Positions 29,037 through 40,887 are shown, counted from the stretch's first letter. The stretch: DNA of 64,000 nucleotides from Hydractinia symbiolongicarpus (GCF_029227915.1 NC_079886.1:13075001-13139000), one strand, 5' to 3'. Notes: generated by a model from the sequence alone, not told the origin. Made by a program: numbers and translations.

Positions 29037-32000
29037 TTAATGGGGTTGCACGATCCGTTTGTCATCTGCCCTGTTGAGTGCTAACTTGTTAACCTCTTGA
29101 GTGTATACCACGTGGTTCTTATTTTGAATCAGCACTTGGCTCTTGTAGACGTCAACGCCCTCTTCCAGACAAGGTGATGGATTTTTTGGTTATGCATCTC
29201 TTCACGCCATTCGCTTTGCGATCACCGCCTTCTTTAGTAAAACTCTTGTAGGCACATAGCTTGGCCCTCATGATGATGAATTCGGTCATGATTTTTCCCG
29301 CTAATTCATCCTTCATGAGGCCTATCACCTTCTTGTTTTTTCTTATAGGGAGTGGTCTATTTTCTTCCGGATTATAGGCACTTGTGTCAAAACGTGTTTC
29401 AACATCCTGCGCGATATCCTTTAAAAGTCCTCTGTTCGTATATGGTACACAAAGCTGTCCGTGTCCATGTAACAGAGCTGTATTTTAGAACCGTATTTGG
29501 GTTGCATGAAATCATAGTGAAACTCATACATAACTAGCTTCGACATGTCCAGGATGGCCTGGCCTATATACACCGGCTTATTCATCTTTACCTCGGTTTT
29601 ACCCATCTCCACACCTACTAGGTGCTTGCTAAACCGGCTTCCACCCTTGAAACTTGGCTTCATGACAAGCTTCGTGTACTTGTCCTCGTTTGTGACCAGT
29701 TGTGATGTTGCGGTGGTTTCTAATATTCTCCACCATCTTGCCAAATACGCTTAAATTCATAAGCTTGTAGAAGTCCTTCTCGAACTCATTTTTGGCAGCC
29801 GTTCTCAGCCTCGTGTTGCGATCGATGTACCCCTTCAGCCATGCCTTCTGATTAAACCTAATCACCCTGCGTACTTTCTTCAATTCAAGCCCATGCTTTT
29901 AGCTTCATTTAATGCCCTGATATGTACCACGTACTTTTGCTTGTCCTCCAAATTTGGTACTAATTTCTCGACCTTGTGGACCACCGTGCGTTCGGGTAGG
30001 AACAGCAACTGATTATGCCTGTCGTGTAGTCCCTCCGGGTAATCCATATCAACCTATAAGATGTACCCATGCTTATTGTCCATAACGAGCTTCTCGATCC
30101 GCCTTTTGGTAAAGGCCTCAACGTTTGACACCCATTTGAAGCCGTCCGTTGGCAGGTCCTAACGCATCGCCCAGCCGTATAGGCTGTTGGCATCCAGATA
30201 CAGCAGGTAGGATGACTCAACCTCTGGATCGTACTGGTCCCCCATGTACTTGTTATTAGCCCTTGCATACCGGTGTACAGCCTGGTTTATACCTTCTCGG
30301 ATACCTTTTTCGAACATCAGCAGCATGTCGGGGTCTGTAAGGAGCTCTGGCCTTATCCCGGTAAACTTGAGTGCTGCCTTCCATGCCAAGCCAGGTGCAC
30401 TGTAGAAGTGCGCAGGATCAAGCTTGTAGTTTGTCAAGCACACGTCCCGAAACGTCTCGAAGACGTTGGCTAATAGTAGTACGTCTGTGCTGAGGTACAC
30501 GTCGTTGTAGTCGACCATGGTAACGTCATCGCCCTCTGGGGCGATGCAATTCCGTACTTTTTTAGCCTAGGCATACTCATTGTCGCTGATACCCTTCATG
30601 TTCAGCTTGCTGTAAAATACCTCCTTTGAAGCATCAGCCTGAAGGTATCATCTTTGTCAATGAACTTTGCCATAGATGGTACGTTTGCCTTTACCCGGTC
30701 TTGATTAAGCTGCTTCGCGGTATTTGAGTCGCAATTTTTACACCAAAACTTGTATTCAGCGTCTATGCCCTGGATTTCCAGACAGGTATCTGCACACTGG
30801 TGGCATTTCATGCCAGCGGCCTTTGTCCCATTGAGATTGCTTGCCAACTTGCCAACTTGTCTAGGCTTGATGCCATAAATCGACAGGGATCTATGAACCT
30901 GACCTCGATCCTCTTATACGTCTCGCCATCATCATATCCCATACCCCAAGGGGTACCTTGATTTTCACATTGAAACTGATGTACTTTTCGGTATTTTCAG
31001 CGATGCAGCCAATGTCCTGAGTGTCGTACTTCTCACCCAGTTCCCGTATGAAGAGATGGGCATCGTACCCGCTTAGGTTGTGGAATATCACAGGAATGTG
31101 ACTTGGTATCTTGTATTTGAGGTTACAGCTGTTATGGGCGGCGCCCCTATATAACCGTGTATAGTGGCAATGGTTCCGAACTTTACGGTTATTCTCACAG
31201 TCATCGAAGGATTTTAGGCAGATGTGGCATTCCGTGGCCTTGTTGTACTCCCTTTCCAGTACCTCTGTTAGAGGCAGCATGTGCTGCTGTGGGTATGTAT
31301 AATATAGTCTTTTGACCTCATCCTCTAGGTGGTTAACGAAGCGGGTGACGCAGTCCTCACCCCTGTATACTGTTAAGGGATCTGGTACATCCCCGTAGGC
31401 AAAGGTGCTATACGTGCACCATCCGGATGGTACGTGCTTGCTCAGCCTTTTCGTCTTGGTATCCCTGGCATCCCCTACCGGGATGAGTAGACTCTCGAAG
31501 TCTCCATATATTGCAAAGGGTACCTTGAATTGCTTTTGTCCATCCCTATAGTATAGCCATTTTTCAGCCTCTGTTGGCATCGTAATTTTAACAGCCTCAT
31601 GGTCCTTCCAATACCTATAGTGCTTGTCCCTCGATTCCACCGTGGGAAAGCCCTGTAGACAGTTTAGTCAAAAATACATTACATTCCTATTCTTCGAGGT
31701 CTACTTGCCCAGGAGCCTCGATAGACTTTTGACGACTGCATAGTGTGACTTTTTATCATCGGCAATAAGCAATAGAGTCACCACCTTGGTACGCCTGTTG
31801 TGCACCGATCGACGTAGGATGTTGATCCTCTTTCCCGTTACATACAAAACATTTACCACAATGTCAGGGTTATTCGTCTCAAATTTGTATATGCTTTTGA
31901 TACTTGTTGGGAACTCTATACCCTTCCAGTTCATTGACCGGGTTAATGACGGCCTTTTTAGAGGCTACCCATTTGGGTAGCTCTATATATGATGAACCCC

Positions 32001-32916
32001 TTGTCAGGCGTAGCTTGTGAAAGTCTACGTCAAGGTATAGTATTCGACTAATTGTAAAGCCACTTTGGGGTAATGCGGGATTTTCCACATGTGTTTTAAC
32101 CTGAGCAAGCATCGTATCTAGCACATCGTCTACGTTGCTACCCTGGAAGACTGACGTCATGTTGCTAGTGAAGACATTATTCACCTCGATATACTCTTCA
32201 TCGTTGGCCTCCTCCGAGTTCGTCTTTTTCTTCTTCCACATGATCCATAGGAATAGCAGTACCTTCGCTGAGCCTATATCTTCCACCTGGTCCTCAACCA
32301 AGGTTTTCACGTTGGGCCGCACCATCCCCATATACCCGTCGACGTCTGCTCCTCCTATGCCGGGAATTCGGAAACTTCGATACGTCCTGTTATGGGCATG
32401 CTTATGTTCTTGGGGTGTAAAATCTTGCCCCGGCTGTTCATATAGATTTTGGATGTCTTCCAGATAGTCTTCCTCAGCCTCTTTTTCCACCTCGTCATGA
32501 AGTGTAGGTTTTGCGCTGGCTGCCCTGTTATAAAACCCCATGACCGTATGTTTGAAGGCCGCATATGTTCTCTTGACACCCTCTTTTATAGGCTTTGGAA
32601 CAGCATCAACCAGCCAGCTGTACCATCCTCGCATCTTGGTTTTCATGATCGAACGATTTTTCGACATTTTCTGTCTCTCAAAAATGTCCATGGCCTCTGG
32701 CGTTGGTACTGTAGTCACGGGCTTGATCGGCTTTCGTTGTCCAGCCCTTCTAGGTGGCCTGTGTGGTACATCATCCAATAAAGAAATCAATTCAGCCTTG
32801 CGTAGCTTGTTATACCCGGCTAAACCACGGGTTTTCGCAAAATCTCGTAATTGTTTCACGGTGTATGCATCCATTTCTTTATTGTATAGGGTTTTTTGTT
32901 TTTCAGAGAATTTCAT
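29037..32916 (-). pseudogene. Protein-primed family B DNA polymerase with N-terminal SAP-like domain
   Basis: The start is at 32,916 (MKFSEKQK), inside the right inverted repeat. A SAP/Rho-N-like motif lies at residues 15-50, then about 300 residues of Polinton-specific N-terminal region. Exo I is YGDFES near 31,500 and a Cys/His cluster (CHICLKSF ... CHYTRLYRGAAHNSC) lies near 31,230-31,120. Exo II is HNLSGYDAHLF near 31,065. Polymerase motif A is YLDANSLYG near 30,185, motif B KLMNLSVFG near 29,755 and motif C YMDTDS near 29,470. The C-terminal region runs to 29,037. There are at least seven frame changes or stops (for example near 31,900, 31,701, 30,870, 30,600, 30,160 and 29,630). The enzyme would replicate the linear element. 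All motifs are present but the gene is dead. Confidence 0.92.
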
Positions 32917-33234
32917 TCTGCTCGACTAACACAGTTATTCACCTCCTTACTGCGCATGCGTTGATTTTTGATGATTATTAGTATCATTAGGGAATTCCCC
33001 TTTTGCTGTATGATGTGCGCGTAGACTATTAGGGATTGTGCCAGAAAGTTTTGACTCATTTGCAGCATTGATGACGTTACTGATTATTAGGAAATAACGA
33101 TGGCACTGATTATTAGGGATATACCCTTGATAGGCACTGCATGGTATTGGATTGGTGGGGATCAGTTGTGTTTGACCGTGGCGTGCGCGTGCGCGTATAC
33201 GCGACTGTGCCACAAGGAACATTTTACTATCTCT
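32821..33234 (-). repeat. Polinton right terminal inverted repeat
   Basis: It is the reverse complement of 16,763-17,172, ending CATTTTACTATCTCT. It covers the polymerase start codon and the first roughly 30 codons, plus the presumed promoter. The CRE-like octamer of the left repeat is mutated here (GATGACGTTACT) and one CCCTAAT copy has changed, so the two ends have been diverging since insertion. Confidence 0.9.
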
Positions 33235-33240
33235 GGTAAA

Positions 33241-33306
33241 TATGATCGGTGTATATCATATTGGTGAAGAAGTAATTCTTCTTCAATATGATTTACACCG
33301 ATTATA
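33241..33306. repeat. 66-bp near-perfect palindrome next to the Polinton terminus
   Basis: TATGATCGGTGTATATCATA on the left pairs with TATGATTTACACCGATTATA on the right. The arms are about 30 bp with two or three mismatches and a 2-nt bulge. It starts within 6 bp of the element end and could fold into a long hairpin. Confidence 0.75.
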
Positions 33307-33370
33307 TTCGCCTGTCATGTTCACTTATATACACACTATCCGAACTATTTGCGTGCATCACTAACATATA

Positions 33371-33440
33371 TTGCCGCACGTAGTGTAGCGGATTCGTCTT
33401 GGGCGCTCAGTTCAGGGACCACGGATCGAATCCCGATAAA
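33371..33440 (+). repeat. tRNA-derived SINE head
   Basis: TAGTGTAGCGG (33,381-33,391) fits a pol III A box and GGATCGAATCC (33,423-33,433) fits a B box, 31 bp apart. A cloverleaf-quality tRNA is not formed, so this is a SINE promoter region or a decayed tRNA pseudogene. The 3' tail is not defined. Confidence 0.55.
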
Positions 33441-34530
33441 ATCTATTCTTGTCTGCGCATAATTGTACCAGTAATGTCTTTTGATAAACCTTTTTCCGAT
33501 ACGATACTGTCTATTCAATATCAAAACCCAGAATAACATGTTGCAAAGTACTATAGTAAAATCACATTTCAGTATAAACACCTCTTTTATGTATCTATCA
33601 TTTGCGAAGGGCCGGGAACGGTCCAGAATAAAAATTAAAGAATACCAAACCAACCTTTGTTTGTCCATCTCTTTATAAATAAAATTACATTCATCTTAGC
33701 GATGGCTATACGTTATGCTGCCAGGGTAGATGACATACCGAACTTCGTGAGTTAGCTGTGAAAATAAATTATAGTTCTACAAACATTTTTACTAATATAA
33801 CACTGAACATCAAAGAAAGCTACAAACATTCTTTTAAGGATTAAAAAGTATTTTACTGTGTTCTTAAAAATTAGAAAATAATCTAGAACAATTTTCCTGT
33901 CCATCACACATTCGAGATAAAATTCTGAAAGACAAAGGGAAAATAATGCTTTTCCCATGATTTATACGAGTCAGTACCAAGGCTCAACAACCATTTTTTA
34001 AGAATATTGAGCTCAAATGAAGCGGTAGCTAATATTTGCGTCATTAAAAATAATACCTGTTTCCAGGGTTGGTGGCATGGTGACAAAACCGCTAATGCTT
34101 ACTTGACAGGCAACAAGACGCTGGTACAGGCTGCTTTTTGCGGAGCAAAGCGGAGCCCATTTCCTCATTAAATAGCCAAATATAAGGTAAAAGGAAGGAC
34201 GGTGGAGAGTATATAGGATTTCTATACAATTTCGTCTCTATACATCCAAAATATTAATTTTATTTCCCAATCATCTGCGCAAGCAGAGTATGAGAGCGAA
34301 GCTCGATAACCCAAAATCCTCAGCAGTTCATATCCCAAATCTTACTGAAGGTGACGGACTTGTGCAATTTGTTGGTGTTTGCTATTGGTAAACTTCAGTT
34401 ATGCTAATCCGTTTTTTATTCCTTTTCTATAGCTAGCTATATTTTATTATTTTTCCATAAGTAGTAGAGAATTATATTTATTCCTTCTCCTATATAATTT
34501 TATTTATTTATTTCTAGCTATAGATCTAAA
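33441..34530. other. AT-rich interval before the DIRS-type element
   Basis: No gene is supported. The 34,120-34,260 stretch resembles the reverse complement of 1,190-1,330. The segment 34,269-34,318 (ending GCGAAGCTCGATAACCC) is repeated in the same orientation at about 36,835-36,885, flanking the retroelement ORFs. Confidence 0.5.
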
Positions 34531-34534
34531 ATTT

Positions 34535-35778
34535 ATGGTGAGCTGCAATCAAAATGGCAGACACCTCAGCTCCAAAAGAGGGTGTGTACCCATAGTGCTA
34601 GAAACTGCAATATATTTTTTAACTGAGCTCCTTCCAGCCATGCAACAACAGCAGCTGGAAGCAATCACAGCCCTAGGAGAAAAATTTTCCACTTCATTGA
34701 ACAGCCTCCCAGCCGATGTTCTAAACAATGATAATAATTTCCATGTGGGCCGCAGTGGAGACAATTCTCCTGGTCCAAGTCAGGGTGCAGATAAACAAAA
34801 TGAAACAAATGCTTCCATATCTGTAGATCACCCTAGAGGAAGGAAAAGATCCAGATCTTCATCAGCAGAAACTTGCCTCACTCATGTAGAATCTAGCTCT
34901 TCTACTAGGAGGCCTAGTAAAAAAGATGTTGATGCCATAAGTACATCAGCATCCAACCAATTGTATGATGGTTTAATGAATGAGATGCTGGGGCAAGAAG
35001 AAAACCAGTTAGAGGACTCAGACCAAGATGTCTGGTCTGACCTCATCAAAGAATGTAACGATGAAGACTCCTTTGGCACAGAAGCAGCTCCACCTTTAGC
35101 ATCTATGACTAAACTCATGTGGTCGAAGAAGCTTACCAATGAAAAATTGAAAGGCAGACTAGAAAACGTCCAAATTCCCACGAATTGCCGTTTTTGTCTG
35201 TAAAGAGCTGCAATAAACCTATATGGGCTAAGGCAGACAGCAAAAGATCAAATGATCTGGTATTGCAGAAACTGCAAACCACTATTTCGAAAAGCCAAGT
35301 GCATATCTTACAATTGGTAGACCAAATTATTAAGGCACCCAAACAAGGAAACCTTATTGTAATAGAACCATCCATTTTATTAAATTTGGCTAAAGATGCC
35401 CTCTATCTAATCGGTAACGCTTACCAGCAGCTAAATCAGTATAGAAGAGTAGGATTAATCGGTGCAATGCCTCACCTAAAAGGATTGGCAAAGGATGTGT
35501 CTGAAAAAGACTTGTTGCTCTCTGAAGATGATTTGGACAAAAGAATCCAATCATTGCAAGATGAGGAAAAAACTGGTAAAGTGCTCTCACGACCATCTAC
35601 ACCATATTCAAAAAATAATTTCAAAAAGTACAAACAGCCATCCTCCAGTTCTTCCTCCTCTGCAAAGTATAACCAGTCAAAAAACGAGAAGACCTTCTCA
35701 AAAAATCGAAACTATTCCCTGAGAAGATCCACTCAAATCCTGAATTACAAAGGGTACAAAGGGAGAAAACAATGGTAG
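34535..35778 (+). pseudogene. DIRS-type retroelement gag-like ORF, frameshifted
   Basis: Two open segments (34,535-35,203 and 35,185-35,778) overlap with a frame change near 35,190. The first has a Gln/Ala-rich helix, a Ser/Arg-rich stretch and acidic patches. The second holds the CNKPIWAKADSKRSND ... LQKLQTTISKS block and a basic Ser/Lys/Tyr-rich tail. This fits the ORF1/gag of DIRS1-like elements. The gag product would package the RNA. Reverse transcriptase remains follow downstream on the same strand. Confidence 0.65.
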
Positions 35779-35989
35779 GTGAAGACCTTGTTTTTGCTGA
35801 CCTTGAGTTAGCAGTTAGGCGTTATCAAGCTTGTAATACTCACAAATTTTTGAAAGATCGGAGGACTATCACTTCAAACCAGTATTATCTTAGACATAAT
35901 TAGTGACCCAGTGTCATCTCACCACCCAGTGAAGTTTTCACAAAAAGATTGTAAAACAATAAGGAAATTCAACAACTTTTACATAAGAG

Positions 35990-36740
35990 GGCAATTAAGC
36001 AGATACAAGCAACAAATAACTGTTTTCTTTCAGGTATATTTATTGTTCCTAAAAAAGATGGTAGCTCAAGAATGATTATCAACCTTAAACATTTAAATAG
36101 ATCTGTCAAATATGACCATTTTAAAATGGAAACACTGCAAGATGTTTTATGTCTTATCAAACCAGGTGTTTGGATGGGAAGTATTGACGCATACCACAGC
36201 ATCCCTTTTCATATTGACTTTTAAAAGTTCCTAGCTTTTTCTTGGGATGGACAGTTTTACCAATTTCTAGCTTTACCCTTTGGGTTTGGTCCAGCTGTTA
36301 GGATCTTTACCAAAGTTCTTAAAGCGCCCTTTAAAGTGCTAAGAGGGGCGGGTAATGTATCTGTTGTATATATAGACGTATCTTATTTGCAAGGTGATAC
36401 TTATGAATCATGCCAAAGAAGCATTACGGCAACTGTCTCACTTTTGAGCAGCTTAGGATTTACTGTACATCCAAACAAGTCAATTCTCGTGCCTACCCAA
36501 TGTATGGTGTTTTTAGGGTTTGTGTTAAACTCTGCTCAGATGACAATAGCCTTAAGCCAGGAAAGGGTCATAAAATTAAAGTGTCTATGTAAGGACTTGA
36601 TGTGCATGACTCACCCCACAGTTAGGTTTTTTTCCAGGTTTCCAGGGTCAGGAGATGTTGTTGGTAGTGTGACAAGTCTTCATGATCTTGGTGCTTCGCT
36701 CTTGGACGCAGTTATGGAAGCGACAAGTCATGAATCTTAG
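35990..36740 (+). pseudogene. DIRS-type reverse transcriptase fragment
   Basis: The plus-strand frame gives GIFIVPKKDGSSRMIINLKHLN, then a degenerate SID-AYHSIPF block, FLALPFGFGPA, VYIDVSYLQGDT and KSILVPTQCMVFLGF. This is the order of RT palm motifs in DIRS1-like elements. The YIDD box reads YIDV and the usual D-L-K-D-A-Y motif has lost residues, so it is catalytically dead. A TAA lies at about 36,222. No tyrosine recombinase or methylase ORF is recognisable downstream, so the element is truncated. Confidence 0.75.
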
Positions 36741-37445
36741 ATTGCGTTTTATAACATTTACATATTGATTGTAACATTATAATCTGGATCAATCATCATA
36801 CGTAAGTACTCGATTAATCTTTTAATTTTTCAAATCTTTGCGTAAGCAAGAGGGTGAGAGCGAAGCTCGATAACCCATAATCCTAATTTGAAGACAGAAC
36901 TCGCTGACCGAGTGTACCTGCTAAGCCGAAAAGGCATAGAGAAGGGTAGGGAGGGAAGCGCACCCTACTCCAAGTGCCATACTTTAAAATGACATCTAGA
37001 GGTACCCCTGTAAATTTTGCTTTACTCCCAGAGGCTGAACGACAGCTGCCTGGGGAAAAAACACTGGTATCAATGCCAGCAGAGGTCATAGCTGATTTTA
37101 TCCATCTTGATAGTGTATCCTTAGAGGCAGCATGATGAGGTTTCCCAAAAGTTACAAAAAGCGGAGCAATTTTCTAGATATCAATTGGTCTCTTTTTAAC
37201 GGTAAATAATGTCTAAAAGAAGCCAGTGGCCATATGGTGCAGTTAAAAGAAGCCCTATGGGCCAACCTTTGCAATACACACTCACCATAGTAAGAAATAT
37301 GTGTCCAGTGTCATGAGTCCGTTATCAAAATGTCTAAAAGAAGCCAGTGGCCATATGGTGCAGTAAAAAGAAGCCCGTGTGCCAACTGTTACGATGAACA
37401 CTCACCATAAGTAGTGTCAAGAGTCCGTTGTCTAAGGCATGCAGT
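36741..37445. other. DIRS-element edge and a tandem duplication
   Basis: About 36,835-36,885 repeats the 34,269-34,318 segment. Around 37,207-37,320 and 37,328-37,436, a unit of roughly 120 bp beginning AATGTCTAAAAGAAGCCAGT is tandemly duplicated with small differences. A short plus frame at 36,988-37,134 has no recognised motif. Confidence 0.5.
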
Positions 37446-37516
37446 GCCAATTGTCTTGTCTGTTACAATCTCAGTAATTTGTCAATTGTCTTGTCTGTTA
37501 CAATGTCAGTAATTCA
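37446..37516. repeat. Short tandem repeat (two units of about 35 bp)
   Basis: TGTCTTGTCTGTTACAAT plus CTCAGTAATT is followed at once by the same sequence with one change (GTCAGTAATT). It is a simple duplication with no other feature. Confidence 0.7.
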
Positions 37517-38880
37517 TTTCAGTACTTAATTTCTAACGAAGCCCAAGCACCTCAACCCATACCCCAAATATAACTACAAACTATTTAAAAATACATTTTC
37601 TACCACTACTTTGTGTCGTTTTCATTTGTGAACCGTACCAAATAATAGGTAGCTAGTGAGTTGTATATTTTCAATTAGGTACAAGTGATAAGATTTGAAA
37701 AAAAAAATGAATACTAACGATACTGTTGATCGGCATCATCGTGATCGGCATCATCGTGAAGCATTGTTGACAGACAGCCAATTTTTTTTTCTGTTTTAGA
37801 TTTTCAATATCTTTTTGTAAAAAATTGGCAGGATAAAAGTGTTTATAAATTGAGTATGTAAAAATACTCCTCTTTTAACAAATATTGGTTAAAGCTTCAA
37901 ATTTGATAGGTATCCAGAAATATCGCATTTTTGTGAGCAACCCAAAATCAAATGTAAAAAAATGCCATTTTTTAATTTTGGTCTTCCAAGATATTCTCAA
38001 ACATTTTATCACAATAACTGTTTGATTATAAACTTTGATGGTTACTTTATATAATTCAAGTTGTAATAGTTAATAACTTTATGAAAAAGACCAGATAAAA
38101 TACGATATAACTTGCTTGAAGACATTGAATGTTTGTTCCAGAATTCGCCATTTTGCAGTCTTCTTGACGAAATGTGAAAAATATTTGCGCATGCGCATAT
38201 TAAATGTCCGTTGCTAAACGATCACGATAGGTGAAATTTTTGAGTTGGACCAACTTGTAAGCATTTGGGGCACAATACACTCAAGCGTAGCCGCGGTCAC
38301 TTCTTCTTAGCACAGTTGAATAACAAAGCAAAAGGTCCGGGTACGAAGTTTATAGCGAACTGAAATAAATCAATATAGAAAGTGTTGCGGAGCGTGGGAC
38401 AGAGTCCCCTAGGTTCGCAACCAAAAAATTTAGATGCCCTTTTCGGTTGAATTGTATAATAAGTCGTATAAAAAACAAAATTCCCACGTGCTCCATGGCA
38501 GTCGATCAAACGGTTTCATTTTCGCCTTGATGAAACATTTGCTGGGGTTTCTGCATTGGCAGTACCGCAGTGTGTTCCGGACGCAATGTTGCATGGGCCA
38601 GTGACATATTTTTTTAGAACCCGATGCATCAAAAAATGCTAAAAAACGGAACAAGAATGGTGTCCAGCATCAGTGTACAGTTCGGGTCAAGTTACAAAAA
38701 CGAAAATAATTCTTTATCGGGAAATTATTTTTAGGTTTTTTAGAAATTAATCGATCACCTTTATTTTTTGGAAACGATTATATACATGTTTCTTTTTACC
38801 TTAAGCTCAGAAAGACCAAATTTTTAGAAATCTTCAACATTAAGAAACTTTTATACATATAGCTAATGTACAACAGAAAA
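37517..38880. other. Interval without a supported gene
   Basis: About 1.4 kb, AT-rich. A 14-bp unit (GATCGGCATCATCG) is repeated near 37,728-37,756. The segment near 38,280-38,420 looks like part of an interspersed repeat. No coding sequence is recognised. Confidence 0.4.
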
Positions 38881-39141
38881 TATATACATCAAAACCATAG
38901 TCCAAACGCTTGACGCTCAACTTATCAAATTTTAAGAAACCAGGCTCAACCAAATGTTTAGGTTTCTTTTAAAAAATATGTAGATAACTAGCTATGGCAA
39001 GAAATATCTCACTGAAGGTCTGCTAGCTATCTAGTATGTGGAACTAGCACTAGCTAGCTAGCTAATACATATGCTTTCTTTATACTAGCTAGCTACGCTG
39101 GACAAAGTTTCCATATGTAATGAAAAAAAGCAAGCACTAAA
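38881..39141. repeat. Dispersed direct repeat, copy 2
   Basis: This is the partner of 81-350, same orientation and 38.8 kb apart. After 39,141 the two loci diverge. Here TTTCGCG-type near-repeats follow (39,160-39,235). Confidence 0.85.
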
Positions 39142-39598
39142 AGTTGATACTTTATTCGGAGAAACTTTCGTGACAGAAACTTTCGCGAAATCTGAAATTG
39201 GAAAGTTTTGGCGAGATAAACTTTCGCGATTCGTGATTTTTTATGTTCTTAAAGAAAAAAGTGGCCTATACTTCTTATAAAAGTGTTTTTTAACGATGTA
39301 ATTTTCTTCCTAATGGTGTGTAAAAAGTCTATTTACAAACTGGCTTTATCGTCAAAATCACAAAACAGCTCATATTACTGCTAACATGATTCACTGTATA
39401 TTGACCTGGTACAAATTTGAGACCTTTTTTTGAGCTTTTAAATTTAAAATATTTGCACCTAAATATTTTCTAGAATCATGGACTAATACGATACATAATA
39501 ATCTTTGAGTTGTAGAGGGTGGGATCTATTGAGGTGTCTGCCCCTGCCTTGCCGTTCCCTTGCCTTGCCAGCACTGACCGTGCCTCTGCCTACCCTTC

Positions 39599-40309
39599 CT
39601 ATGCCTTTTCTGGTGCCTGCCTACTATGGACTTGCCTAAGCCTCCCATGCTTATGATTCCTCTTCCCGCCTTGAATAAAAAACTGATTAGTAGTAATCTC
39701 TGAAATTAAAAAGAGATCAAGGTTTCTATTAACTTGATCAATAAGAGGCTCAAACTTATTTCGTAGTGAATTGATATTAACATGCTCAAAAATTAGTCTA
39801 TTTATGTTTTGTGATCTCAAATTGTCAAGAACCTTTTTCGTATTCTCGTAATTGTTTTCACCCAAGATATTTTCTACACTGCAGTTTACTGGTAGTTCAA
39901 CATTGTCTTTTGCAGAATATTCCTGACATCAATCTCGAGATTTCATTTTTCTAATAAAATTTACAGCTAATTTCCCTGCCCCCAACCCACTCAAATGTAA
40001 CCCTTTTTTTCCCAAGACATTCAGATGAAATATTGTCATTATCAATAATATTCAGAGACAGTTCTTTTGAATGCCTATTCAAATGGCTTACCGTTACTGC
40101 GGCTTTTGCATTATCAGTTCTTTTAATTACAGACGAAAAAATCACTTTACATCTAGGACTTTTGGTGTTAATGAAAGTCTTCAAACTCAATAGTTTGTCC
40201 AAAATCAGTCGCGAGGTTTCATTAATAGTATTATTGGTTCCAACATGTAGAATTATTTTATCCGGTTTCTTTTGTAACAGAGGTTTTACATAATGAAACA
40301 TATCTTCTA
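39599..40309 (-). pseudogene. Non-LTR retrotransposon fragment: SGNH-hydrolase-like plus endonuclease start
   Basis: The frame from 40,301 encodes KPDKIILHVGTNNTIN, the G-x-N-D-like block of SGNH hydrolase/esterase domains found in ORF1 or 5' regions of CR1/L2-type elements. After frame breaks near 39,950, the frame at 39,865-39,599 gives NINRLIFEHVNINSLRNKFE and LDLFLISEI, the start of an APE-type endonuclease. The rest of the endonuclease and the RT are absent. The fragment abuts the Polinton integrase piece at about 40,310-40,320. The esterase could aid membrane or RNP interactions, but only family-level knowledge supports that. Confidence 0.65.
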
Positions 40310-40318
40310 CGAGTACCT

Positions 40319-40887
40319 TGCGAGTACCTTGTTATAGCTCTCTACAAGGCCGTGAACGTATGGTGATATTTGGTGGTGGCCCGTTTCATTTCCACACCCT
40401 CGTCCTCTAGCAGTTTTGTTACACTTGACTGGAATTCAGAACCATTGTCACACTGAAAAATTGTAGGGTATCGTAAAGGTCCTGGTTTATAAATGTCCTT
40501 AATAATATCCGCGACCTCATTGGCCTTTTTGGTACGTACGGGTCTCGCTACCTTATACCTCGAAGCCACGTCAATGCCCGTGAGAATATACTTGTACGTA
40601 TTTCCATATAGCTTGTCATGAGGCATGTACAATATATCAAATTGATGCATAGCATTCGGTTTCGTAATGGTGAAATGGGGGTAATCGGTACGTTTCGGGC
40701 CTTTGATATGTCGTAGCCAGAGGAGTTGTCTAGACAGCCAGTGAGTGAGTAGCTTTTTGGATAGACCACTCTGCTTCGCGAGCAATCTGATAGCTTTGCG
40801 TCCGGTCCATAGATGTTCCGGAGTGTACTAAATTTTACTTAACTTTTCCGCCTCTTCCTCGGTAACGATATGTGATGCTTTTGACAT
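40319..40887 (-). pseudogene. Truncated Polinton integrase, second copy
   Basis: From the ATG at 40,887 (MSKASHIVTEEEAEKL), it is homologous to 24,366-24,920. D1 (HQFDILYMP) and D2 (FQCDNGSEF) are present. A TAG near 40,828 interrupts the N-terminal region, and a frameshift at the third motif turns the FVES region into a stop at 40,342. The sequence then ends abruptly at the non-LTR fragment, so the C-terminal SH3/chromo-like domain is missing. It overlaps the end of the upstream membrane-protein gene as in the full element. Confidence 0.85.

Larger units (their letters stand above)
16763..33234. mobile_element. Full-length degenerate Polinton/Maverick (16.5 kb)
   Basis: The element is bounded by inverted repeats of about 410 bp. 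It contains the Polinton hallmark set: protein-primed family B DNA polymerase, rve-type integrase with DD35E, A32/FtsK-like ATPase, major capsid and a penton-like protein. It also has membrane, zinc and Bro-N-like proteins. Its base composition is clearly more GC-rich than the flanks. Many genes hold stops and frameshifts. A clean 6-bp target duplication is not visible. The flanks GGTGAA (16,758-16,763) and GGTAAA (33,235-33,240) could be a mutated one, with the boundary uncertain by a base or two. Confidence 0.93.

Noticed and set aside
16763-33234. Programmed stop-codon readthrough or alternative genetic code to explain in-frame stops in Polinton genes
   Set aside because: All three stop codons occur, mixed with frameshifts and deletions, and the second copies lack the same stops at the same places. 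Decay is the simpler explanation.
16763-33234. Bacterial or viral contamination as the source of the GC-rich block
   Set aside because: The block has paired inverted repeats embedded in continuous AT-rich animal DNA, carries old mutations, and related fragments occur at 40-44 kb.
33371-33440. Functional tRNA gene
   Set aside because: A and B boxes are present, but I could not form convincing acceptor and anticodon stems.
37446-37516. Regulatory direct repeat
   Set aside because: It is a simple two-copy tandem duplication with no nearby gene.
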